This document shows positions 1 to 4,841 of a stretch of 15,350 bases of DNA, in pieces. The notes below the pieces were generated by a model, which worked only from the letters and a program-made list of their open reading frames with translations, did no database searches and was not told the origin of the DNA. The stretch spans positions 1 to 15,350 of the forward strand of contig JBJOLU010000012.1 in assembly GCA_046052705.1 (NCBI GenBank). Direction: 5' to 3'. Numbering within the stretch: position 1 is the stretch's first letter; the number at the start of each line of letters is the position of its first letter. This stretch comes from JBBATK01 sp046052705. Lineage in GTDB: Bacteria; Bacteroidota; Ignavibacteria; Kapaibacteriales; NICIL-2. Position numbers and translations under genes: made by a program.

Positions 1-1
1 C

Positions 2-121
2 CACAATCCTGCATCCGGCACCATCCTCCTCCCGGTTTCTTCGTGGCCCACCGGCATCTACGCCGTGCACCTACGCACTGACAGCTCCTCGCTCACCACC
101 CGCATTCTTGTAGTGCGGTAA
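2..121 (+). CDS. C-terminal end of a T9SS-exported protein (5' partial)
   Basis: Reading frame 2 is open from the left edge to a TAA at 119-121 and gives 39 residues. The segment contains SSWPTGIYAVHLRTDSS and ends TTRILVVR. This is the usual shape of a type IX secretion type A C-terminal sorting domain: a 'P.GIY.V.L' strand, a turn, then a final basic strand with a terminal Arg or Lys. Such domains direct a Sec-exported protein through the T9SS to the cell surface or medium. The body of the protein lies outside the window, so its function cannot be given. The family call rests on pattern recognition of a short tail. It is supported by the FCB-like character of the rest of the window. Confidence 0.72.
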   Translation, partial: HNPASGTILLPVSSWPTGIYAVHLRTDSSSLTTRILVVR

Positions 122-157
122 TGCGAGGGTGTTAATAAGAAGAGTTTAAAACGCTCA

Positions 158-179
158 CCTCCCGCGAGGTCCTCGAGCG
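158..179. repeat. REP-like repeat copy 1 (CCTCCCGCGAGG-TC-CTCGAGCG)
   Basis: The 22 bases at 158-179 match those at 199-220 at 20 positions: both begin CCTCCCGCGAGGTC and continue YTCGAGC. A third, related copy starting CCCCGCGAGGTCTTCGAGCG lies at 15274-15293. Copies at both ends of a 15-kb window indicate a dispersed family. Confidence 0.7.
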
Positions 180-198
180 CATTGTCGTTGCGCGGCCC

Positions 199-273
199 CC
201 TCCCGCGAGGTCTTCGAGCCCTTCGACTCCGCTCAGGGACCACGAAGTCGAGAAGTCCCGACGAGTCGGGAGG
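199..273. repeat. REP-like palindromic element, copy 2
   Basis: The element starts with the same CCTCCCGCGAGGTC block as the copy at 158. It has outer inverted arms CCTCCCG (199-205) and CGGGAGG (267-273). Inside it is the near-perfect hairpin TCCCGACGAGTCGGGA at 256-271, along with CTTCGAGCCCTTCGACTCC and GAAGTCGAGAAG blocks. The whole could fold as one long imperfect stem. CCCTTCGACTCCGCTCAGGG-type sequences are common intergenic repeats in many FCB and other bacterial genomes. It lies directly after a gene end, the usual place for REP-type elements. Confidence 0.7.
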
Positions 274-282
274 CGAAAAGGG

Positions 283-337
283 CTGGAGACTCAACACCAA
301 AACAACGTCATCGCACGAGGCCTGGAATCTCAACACC
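283..337. repeat. Two copies of CTGGANNCTCAACACC tag
   Basis: CTGGAGACTCAACACC at 283-298 and CTGGAATCTCAACACC at 322-337 differ at two positions and are spaced 39 bp apart. The same core, TGGAAGCTCAACGA, occurs twice at the right edge (15248 and 15323). The tag always lies beside the GC-rich palindromic element, so the two appear to be parts of one composite repeat. Confidence 0.6.
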
Positions 338-414
338 CCCGCGCTCTGCGCTCCATCTTCACTAGGAAAACACAAAACGCATTTATAAATAATTCCCGAA
401 ACCCTCACCCTGCT

Positions 415-431
415 CTCTCCCGGAGGGAGAG
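415..431. terminator. Hairpin CTCTCCC-GGA-GGGAGAG between convergent genes
   Basis: A perfect 7-bp stem with a 3-nt loop lies between the T9SS tail (+) and the stop codon of the DUF1801 gene (-, 462). Neither strand has a clear T-run after it. It could be a bidirectional intrinsic terminator, or another dispersed palindrome, since CTCTCCCnnnGGGAGAG is a common intergenic repeat. Its position fits termination of the 462-1945 operon. Confidence 0.4.
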
Positions 432-461
432 GGACTCTTGTATGGTCAATAACGCGGGGAC

Positions 462-908
462 CTACCCCTTCATCTTCTCATACATGGCAATCCACGTGCT
501 CACCGAAACGCGTCGCGTCAATTCGCCGATGAGTGCCAGCGGCAGCTCGGTGCCGTGCTTGAAGCGTACGCAGCTTTTGCCCATATCCAACTTGCGTGCG
601 GAGTGCTTTGGATACTCGGCAATAAACCAGTCGTAGAGAGGCGTGTCCGCATAGAGCGCCATGTTGTACAGCGCGATAAAATTCTTTTGCGAGGCAATGC
701 TCATGAATGGCAAGGGCAAGGATGTATCGCAGTGATAGCCGGCAGGATAGATACTCTTCGGTACCACGTATCCTATCATGCCGTAGCTGATGCACTCCTC
801 GAAACCTTCGGGAAGATGTTCACAAATAACAGCGCGAAGCTGTTGCAGAGCGTCGCGTCGATCCTGTGGCAACGATTGCAGATATTCTTCTACGGTGGTC
901 GGCTTCAT
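462..908 (-). CDS. DUF1801 / YdhG-like domain protein
   Basis: This is a 148-residue soluble protein. The N-terminus has the TTVEEYLQSLP...RRDALQQLR helix typical of DUF1801 proteins. It is followed by an EGFEECISYGMIGYVV segment and then GKSCVRFK, the conserved 'G+.C+RF' strand near the C-terminal third. The length and motif order match the family, which includes Bacillus YdhG, a protein proposed to act as a frataxin-like iron chaperone. The biochemical role in most members is not established. There is no signal peptide or membrane segment, so it is presumably cytoplasmic. It is the last gene of a three-gene minus-strand operon, and its ATG follows the stop of the small membrane protein gene by 9 nt. 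A link to iron handling is inference only. Confidence 0.82.
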   Translation of the reverse strand: MKPTTVEEYLQSLPQDRRDALQQLRAVICEHLPEGFEECISYGMIGYVVPKSIYPAGYHCDTSLPLPFMSIASQKNFIALYNMALYADTPLYDWFIAEYPKHSARKLDMGKSCVRFKHGTELPLALIGELTRRVSVSTWIAMYEKMKG

Positions 909-917
909 AATGCAGTA

Positions 918-1163
918 TTATGATATCACATGTATCAGTATCCATGCGCACACACCCAGTGTGCCTGCGGCCCAGAGCAACACCAGCATGCAGCCCTTCG
1001 AGGTTTTGTTGTACACACGATTATACGCCGCTTTCTTGGGATTGGTAAGCCAGCCCGCACCACGCGGGGCTTTCAAGCCCATAGAATGGCGCACAAATCT
1101 CTTTACCGAGGTTCGCGCGGCGATGCGCTTTTTAATACTTGGTACCCGAAAACCAAACTTCAT
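918..1163 (-). CDS. Small conserved protein with C-terminal membrane helix
   Basis: This is an 81-residue protein. The N-terminal half is strongly basic (KKRIAARTSVKRFVRH) and is followed by KAPRGAGWLTNPKKAAYNRVYNKTS. The 'GW.+.PKKAAYN+VYN+T' signature recurs in small uncharacterised bacterial and phage-type proteins, so this looks like a real conserved family. Residues about 58-79 form a hydrophobic helix, suggesting a tail-anchored inner-membrane protein with a basic cytoplasmic head. Its ATG lies 2 nt beyond the stop of the DUF3050 gene, and a GGGAG Shine-Dalgarno sits inside the end of that gene. This spacing and the following DUF1801 gene indicate co-transcription. Its function is unknown. 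Confidence 0.78.
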   Translation of the reverse strand: MKFGFRVPSIKKRIAARTSVKRFVRHSMGLKAPRGAGWLTNPKKAAYNRVYNKTSKGCMLVLLWAAGTLGVCAWILIHVIS

Positions 1164-1165
1164 AC

Positions 1166-1945
1166 TTACTCTCCCAGAGTGTGACGCAATGCTTCGTGCA
1201 CGCTATCCCACAGCAAAATACGATGTTCAAGTGCGCGCACCGCTGCTTCTTCCGCTTCTGCAATGCGTACTGCATCGCCATCAAAAAGATTCGCGCACAT
1301 AGCCAGGGCTAAATGCGAGTGATGATCGCCATCTACTTCTATATGTCTCTCCAGATAATATTTAAACGCTTGAATGCGCTCGGGAAAGGACACGTGCAAA
1401 TCGTTGACCATGGAAATAAACATAGAGGGAATTAAATCCTCGCGGCCAAAGGTAAATACCGATGCCTGCACGTGAGCTTTGCCCGAAGATATATCGCTGA
1501 AGGTGTTGCGAACGAATTGGCGAGCGGCAGGCGGTGTGTGCGCTTCTTCAAAGGCTTTTTCCATATCCTGTGTTTGCTGCAACGCCGCGCAGAACGTGCG
1601 TATGGAATGCGTGTCGGCGCCGCATTGCTCCATTGCCTGAAGATAGAGTTCGAAGTGACTCATACGTGTGCCATGCTCGTCCACATCGCACTCCTCGCCC
1701 AACACTATTTCGTTGATGAATTGCCGTGTGTCTCCGGTGCCGACGGGAAACCACGGTACGCTTGTACAGGTAAGGGTGTTCTGCAGGGTTTTGAGCAGAG
1801 ACATAAAGTCCCACACGGCATACACGTGCTGTTCCATAAACACCCGAACATCTTCCAAACTGCGGATGTTGCTGTATACCGGGTGATTGATGATGCGACT
1901 GCGAAGGGGTTCAATGCGATGGCGAAGAGAATCGAGAGTATTCAT
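1166..1945 (-). CDS. DUF3050 family protein, heme-oxygenase-like fold
   Basis: This 259-residue protein shows the landmarks of DUF3050: EQHVYAVWDFMSLLK (38-52), NEIVLGEE (78-85), MSHFELYLQAM (95-105), VFTFGREDLIP (163-173) and ERHIEVDGDHH (199-209). DUF3050 belongs with the heme-oxygenase/TenA-like helical folds, some of which are diiron oxidases or oxygenases. The conserved Glu38, His40, Glu79, Glu84/85, His97, Glu203, Asp207, His208 and His209 are plausible metal ligands by position, but that is inference. No signal peptide is seen, so it is cytoplasmic. It is the first gene of a three-gene operon. The start at 1945 is an ATG without a Shine-Dalgarno, preceded by an inverted-repeat promoter region. 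The substrate is unknown. Confidence 0.85.
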   Translation of the reverse strand: MNTLDSLRHRIEPLRSRIINHPVYSNIRSLEDVRVFMEQHVYAVWDFMSLLKTLQNTLTCTSVPWFPVGTGDTRQFINEIVLGEECDVDEHGTRMSHFELYLQAMEQCGADTHSIRTFCAALQQTQDMEKAFEEAHTPPAARQFVRNTFSDISSGKAHVQASVFTFGREDLIPSMFISMVNDLHVSFPERIQAFKYYLERHIEVDGDHHSHLALAMCANLFDGDAVRIAEAEEAAVRALEHRILLWDSVHEALRHTLGE

Positions 1946-1946
1946 G

Positions 1947-2019
1947 ATTGTTCGTCGATGGTTATTGGTGGCCTGTGCACGCTTCCGAGCACTATACTGT
2001 GCGCGAAGTGACGAACAAT
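1947..2019 (-). promoter_or_regulatory. Inverted-repeat promoter region of the DUF3050 operon
   Basis: A perfect 10-bp inverted repeat, ATTGTTCGTC (1947-1956) and GACGAACAAT (2010-2019), is separated by 53 bp. The left arm ends 1 bp from the start codon. Inside, GCAC (1989-1992) and GTGC (1999-2002) form a minor inner repeat. On the minus strand TTGTTC (rc of 2013-2018), a 16-bp spacer and TATAGT (rc of 1991-1996) make a sigma70-like promoter, although the -35 match is weak. The upstream arm would overlap the -35 and the downstream arm would lie in the leader. This geometry suits a repressor binding two distant half-operators, or a leader hairpin. Confidence 0.5.
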
Positions 2020-2070
2020 GCGTATGGATCGTGTGAGTCTTGCCTCGGGAAACAGACGGTGGTGCGGAGG

Positions 2071-2119
2071 GTTAAGCGCAGAGCTAGAGCGTCGGGGCTA
2101 GTGTGCAAGCGCTTTTAAC
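2071..2119 (-). terminator. Candidate hairpin after the phosphatase gene
   Basis: GTTAAGCGC (2071-2079) faces GCGCTTTTAAC (2109-2119). AAGCGC/GCGCTT pair perfectly, and CTAG/CTAG within the loop can extend the structure. It begins 13 bp beyond the phosphatase stop codon on the minus strand. The minus-strand RNA has no U-run after the stem, so intrinsic termination is uncertain. Confidence 0.33.
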
Positions 2120-2131
2120 TCGTACCCCAAC

Positions 2132-3151
2132 CTACGCTCGCACAGCTACGTCCTGCGCGTAGCACACGGCGCCGCGGGCATCGCAGAACTGGGCGTGAAT
2201 GCGTGTGTCGGTAAAGGCAAGGGCTACAAAGCCGCCGTCGGTAGCGGCGTAGCGGGTGTACTCACCAAAAGCGGTATCGCGAGCACCGCCACCAGCGCCG
2301 CTGGTGATACAGGCAAAGGTGTCTTCCGGACGTTTGATGTATTGAATATCGTGGTCGTGACCATTAAGATACAGGTGCACGCCATGCTTGTCCAGCAAGG
2401 GCTTCACGAGGGAGAGCATGAAGGCTTGGTCGCCGTAGGCACCATGGGAGCGAATCATGTGATGACCCACCACCACGCGCCAGGTAGCACTGCCGGCAGC
2501 CAGTTGCTTGTCCAGCCACGCACACTGCAACTCCCTCTCTTTGCTTGTGCCCTTGAGCAGTGCTTGAGTATCAAGCACAAACAGCTCCACCGAGATTGGC
2601 GATAGCTTGGAGTGGTCTGACTTCAAGGTCTTCACCACAGAGTAATAACGCGACGGCATAATCCAGTCGGCATCCTTCGAGCTATACTCCACCTGTGCTT
2701 CGGGATTGTCTCCGTAATCGTGATTGCCCAGCGCTACGTACCACGGCAAGCGAAGCGAGGCCGTGTTATAGATATTCTTCCACTTGGTACGGAATTGATT
2801 GTCTGCCGCCGAGCTTACACCAATGGGATAAAAATTATCTCCGGTACTGATGATCCAATTCGGTTGTTCCGCCTCCGCGTAGCGAGCCATGCCGGCGGCA
2901 ACGGTACGCTGCAGACCCGAGCCGGCGCCCCAATCACCCAGCACCAAACAGCGCAGCGAGTGCGTGTTTGCAAACCGCTCCACCGTAAAGGGCGGCAGGG
3001 GGCGTTTGTTGGCCACGGTATGTCCGCTTACGCCAAGCATCAAACCCTTGCGCATCACCTCTGCAGCAGCGCGCGAGTATGCACCGGCCACTGCTATGCT
3101 CGAGCCCAGAAGACCAACGATGAATGAGCGGCGTGAAGGATGAGTTTTCAT
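2132..3151 (-). CDS. Tat-exported purple acid phosphatase (TRAP/ACP5-like)
   Basis: This is a 339-residue metallophosphoesterase of the tartrate-resistant (purple) acid phosphatase type, which hydrolyses phosphomonoesters with a mixed-valent dimetal centre. All seven expected ligands are present: Asp73 in GDWG, Asp105 and Tyr108 in TGDNFY, Asn143 in GNHDY, His230 in VVGHH, and His265 and His267 in NGHDH. The Tyr in TGDNFY separates purple acid phosphatases from generic calcineurin-like enzymes. The N-terminus SRRSFIVGLLGSS is a twin-arginine signal, so the folded metalloenzyme should go to the periplasm, or stay anchored. The length fits the roughly 300-residue mammalian-type TRAP plus an N-terminal extension. 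It is flanked on the same strand by an O-methyltransferase gene 109 bp upstream. No Shine-Dalgarno is evident. The physiological substrate is unknown; phosphate scavenging is plausible. Confidence 0.9.
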   Translation of the reverse strand: MKTHPSRRSFIVGLLGSSIAVAGAYSRAAAEVMRKGLMLGVSGHTVANKRPLPPFTVERFANTHSLRCLVLGDWGAGSGLQRTVAAGMARYAEAEQPNWIISTGDNFYPIGVSSAADNQFRTKWKNIYNTASLRLPWYVALGNHDYGDNPEAQVEYSSKDADWIMPSRYYSVVKTLKSDHSKLSPISVELFVLDTQALLKGTSKERELQCAWLDKQLAAGSATWRVVVGHHMIRSHGAYGDQAFMLSLVKPLLDKHGVHLYLNGHDHDIQYIKRPEDTFACITSGAGGGARDTAFGEYTRYAATDGGFVALAFTDTRIHAQFCDARGAVCYAQDVAVRA

Positions 3152-3187
3152 ATCAATTACATGTTTGCTCGGAGGTATTATCAGATG

Positions 3188-3259
3188 CTCTCTCGGACTC
3201 TTACTCGGATACTCTCTCGGACTCTTACTCGGAAGCTTACTCGGAAGCTTCTACTCCTG
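3188..3259. repeat. 12-bp tandem repeat (about six units)
   Basis: Successive 12-bp units on the plus strand are CTCTCTCGGACT (3188), CTTACTCGGATA (3200), CTCTCTCGGACT (3212), CTTACTCGGAAG (3224), CTTACTCGGAAG (3236) and a decayed CTTCTACTCCTG (3248). Units 1 and 3 are identical, as are units 4 and 5, and units 1-4 also read as a 24-bp dimer repeated twice. The array fills most of the 109-bp gap between the O-methyltransferase stop codon (3261-3263) and the phosphatase start. On the minus strand it holds recurring TAA and TGA stops, so it is not a read-through extension of the methyltransferase. Confidence 0.85.
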
Positions 3260-3260
3260 C

Positions 3261-3920
3261 TTACAGCTTTACGGAGAGTGTCATGCCATCGCCCAGTGGT
3301 ACCAGCGACGACTGCACGCGCTGGTCGCTTGTAACCTTATTGTTATATGCTTGCAAAGCGCGAACATTCCGGGGTTCGAACTCCGTCTCGGGATTGGCAA
3401 TCTCGCCCCAGGCCAGAGTATTATCGGCGCAGATCACACCACCTTGGCGCACGAGCGCAAGAGAGGCATCGTAATACGCAGCATAGTTCGGCTTGTCGGC
3501 ATCGATAAACACAAAGTCCAGATTGGCCGGTAGCACATTGCTCGCAAGCGTGGCAAGTGCGGGCCCCGAGTGCACGATAATCTTATGCTCCAGACCGGCT
3601 TTGATAGCCATGCGGCGAATAAAATCGCAATAGTCTTCGTTCAGCTCACAGCAGTGCACCCGGCCATGGTCCGGCAGCGCCCGCGCCATGATGATAGCCG
3701 AATAGCCGGCCAGTGAACCTATCTCCAATATCTCTTGTGCGCTTATAGACTTCAGCAACACTTGCAGAAAAGCACCTTGGGTGGCGCTGATATTGATTGC
3801 GGGAATGTCGCACTCCAGAGCTTTCTCACGAAGCTCGCGCAGGAACTCGTCCTCCGCATTGAAATGCCGAGAAAGATAGTCTGCAATAGCAGGCGTAACC
3901 TGTGTGATATCCGTTGCCAT
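3261..3920 (-). CDS. SAM-dependent O-methyltransferase, class I (caffeoyl-CoA OMT-like)
   Basis: This is a 219-residue protein of the Methyltransf_3 family, cation-dependent enzymes that move a methyl group from SAM to catechol-type hydroxyls. SAM-binding motif I is EILEIGSLAGYSA (63-75), followed by an acidic ribose-binding ELNED (92-96). The divalent-metal ligands are visible as Asp140 (in FIDADK, 138-143) and Asp166/Asn167 (in ADNTLAWG). The normal 'DN.LWGG' has one extra residue here (DNTLAWGE). I chose the ATG at 3920 because the family begins about 60 residues before motif I. A frame extending to 4148 adds 76 His/Cys-rich residues unlike the family and would run into the divergent regulator gene. 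A TATTTTCA box lies 28 nt upstream of this ATG. The protein is cytoplasmic and its substrate is unknown. Confidence 0.9.
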   Translation of the reverse strand: MATDITQVTPAIADYLSRHFNAEDEFLRELREKALECDIPAINISATQGAFLQVLLKSISAQEILEIGSLAGYSAIIMARALPDHGRVHCCELNEDYCDFIRRMAIKAGLEHKIIVHSGPALATLASNVLPANLDFVFIDADKPNYAAYYDASLALVRQGGVICADNTLAWGEIANPETEFEPRNVRALQAYNNKVTSDQRVQSSLVPLGDGMTLSVKL

Positions 3921-3948
3921 GGGTGTAGAGTGTAATGAGTGAGCGCGG

Positions 3949-3956
3949 TGAAAATA
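3949..3956 (-). promoter_or_regulatory. Putative -7 box (TATTTTCA) of the O-methyltransferase gene
   Basis: On the minus strand TATTTTCA ends 28 nt before the ATG at 3920. It matches a TAnnTTC(G/A) box found at the same distance (28-30 nt) before the channel and TonB-receptor genes. It resembles the Bacteroidota -7 consensus TAnnTTTG. No TTG-type -33 element is obvious. Confidence 0.35.
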
Positions 3957-4003
3957 CGAGATGAGGCAGAGATGATGATGCAGAGATAATGCACAGCCCA
4001 GCA

Positions 4004-4052
4004 CGTGGCGGTTCCGAGGCAGCGCAAAAGTGACGAAGCGTCCCACGCCACG
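4004..4052. promoter_or_regulatory. Inverted repeat CGTGGCG...CGCCACG in the divergent intergenic region
   Basis: Perfect 7-bp arms at 4004-4010 and 4046-4052 are separated by 35 bp. They lie in the roughly 237-bp region between the divergent O-methyltransferase and response-regulator genes. They could be an operator or chance. No TTAAG boxes like those at 6195-6233 are present in this region. Confidence 0.2.
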
Positions 4053-4084
4053 CTGCGCATACACAATCAAGGCGGTAAAGAGTC

Positions 4085-4092
4085 TATTTTCG
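4085..4092 (+). promoter_or_regulatory. Putative -7 box (TATTTTCG) of the efflux operon
   Basis: TATTTTCGCG lies 65 nt before the proposed TTG start of the response regulator. It is nearly identical to TAATTTCGC at 6244 before the channel gene. No clear -33 element accompanies it. This is inferred as the basal promoter of the regulator/kinase pair. Confidence 0.35.
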
Positions 4093-4157
4093 CGACGCAA
4101 TACGCTTTGGCAGACAAGCCATGTCGGCACACGAACAGACACCAACAAGAAAACGTC

Positions 4158-4841
4158 TTGAGCCGCATACTCATATTAGAAGATGAATCCACCATTGCCA
4201 ACGAAATGGCAAACTACCTGCGTGCCAAGGGTTTGGAGTGCGATGTGGCCTTCGACGGCGAGATGTTTCTTAAGTACTACGAACGTAGCGCCTACGACAT
4301 CTACTTACTGGACATCAACGTACCAAAGATCAACGGCTTGGATATATGCGCCACCATTCGTGAACGCGACACGGAAACACCCATTATTATGCTCACCGCC
4401 TTCGGCGAAATCGAAGACAAAAAGCAAGCATTCGGGAACGGCGCAGACGACTACATGGTGAAGCCTTTTCTTCTTGAGGAGTTGTTTATACGCATACAGG
4501 CGTTACTGCGGCGCAGGACCGTGCCCGGAACCCCGCATACAGTACTCACTGTGGGAGATCTAATACTTGATATCGATGCTAAAACCGTTCATAGAGCGGG
4601 CGTAGAGATCACTCTAACCCCAAAGGAGTACAAGCTTCTCACAATCCTTGCTCAAGCCTCGGGGCGCGTACTATCCAAACAGCAAATAGCCGATAGCTTG
4701 TGGGACTATCACGTGGAAACAAACGAGAATACTATAGAGGTCTATATCAACTTTTTACGCAATAAAATCGATCGTCCCTTTTCATCCAAACTCATCCACA
4801 CGAAGATTGGATTTGGATACTACCTTAAAGAGCAGGCATGA
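4158..4841 (+). CDS. OmpR-family response regulator of the metal efflux operon
   Basis: This is a 227-residue two-component regulator that should bind DNA when phosphorylated by the kinase encoded next. The receiver domain covers about 1-118. It has acidic pocket Glu8/Asp9, phospho-acceptor Asp52 in YLLDINVP, Thr80 in MLTAFG and Lys102 in VKPF. The winged-helix effector domain covers about 128-224, with LTPKEYKLL, SLWDYHVETNENTIEVYINFLRNKID in pieces and the terminal IGFGYYL wing. No ATG exists near the domain start, so I chose TTG at 4158 giving LSRILILEDE, the usual receiver beginning. An in-frame GTG at 4005 would add 51 residues of non-homologous sequence. The last bases overlap the kinase ATG by 4 nt. 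Likely target: the TTAAG boxes at 6195-6233. Confidence 0.92.
   Translation: MSRILILEDESTIANEMANYLRAKGLECDVAFDGEMFLKYYERSAYDIYLLDINVPKINGLDICATIRERDTETPIIMLTAFGEIEDKKQAFGNGADDYMVKPFLLEELFIRIQALLRRRTVPGTPHTVLTVGDLILDIDAKTVHRAGVEITLTPKEYKLLTILAQASGRVLSKQQIADSLWDYHVETNENTIEVYINFLRNKIDRPFSSKLIHTKIGFGYYLKEQA

Larger units (their letters stand above)
122..461. other. Gene-free intergenic stretch rich in palindromic repeats
   Basis: This 340-bp stretch separates the convergent T9SS-protein tail (+) and DUF1801 gene (-). Possible short frames here translate to low-complexity Arg/Pro-rich or Ser-rich peptides with no recognisable domain, as expected of repeats read by chance. It holds two copies of a CCTCCCGCGAGG-type element, a strong local palindrome, two copies of a CTGGANNCTCAAC tag and a hairpin near 415-431, all listed separately. 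Transcription of both flanking genes must end here. Confidence 0.8.

Noticed and set aside
58..408. Arg/Pro-rich frames on both strands of the left intergenic region as small genes
   Set aside because: They read through palindromic repeats, have no recognisable domain, and the left part overlaps the clearly coding T9SS tail.
1472..2011. Plus-strand frame antisense to the DUF3050 gene
   Set aside because: It has no family signature, while the minus strand has a well-conserved protein over the same bases.
3124..3474. Plus-strand frame with Ser/Asp/Tyr/Glu-rich tandem peptide repeats
   Set aside because: The peptide pattern arises from the 12-bp DNA repeat read on the antisense side of the methyltransferase and phosphatase genes. 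There is no domain, and it overlaps two well-supported genes.
3921..4148. N-terminal extension of the O-methyltransferase to an upstream ATG at 4148
   Set aside because: The 76 extra residues are His/Cys-rich and unlike the family. They overlap the divergent regulator promoter region, and the ATG at 3920 gives the standard length.
4005..4157. GTG start at 4005 for the response regulator
   Set aside because: It adds 51 residues with no homology to receivers. Receiver domains begin directly with SRILILEDE-like sequence, reached from TTG 4158.
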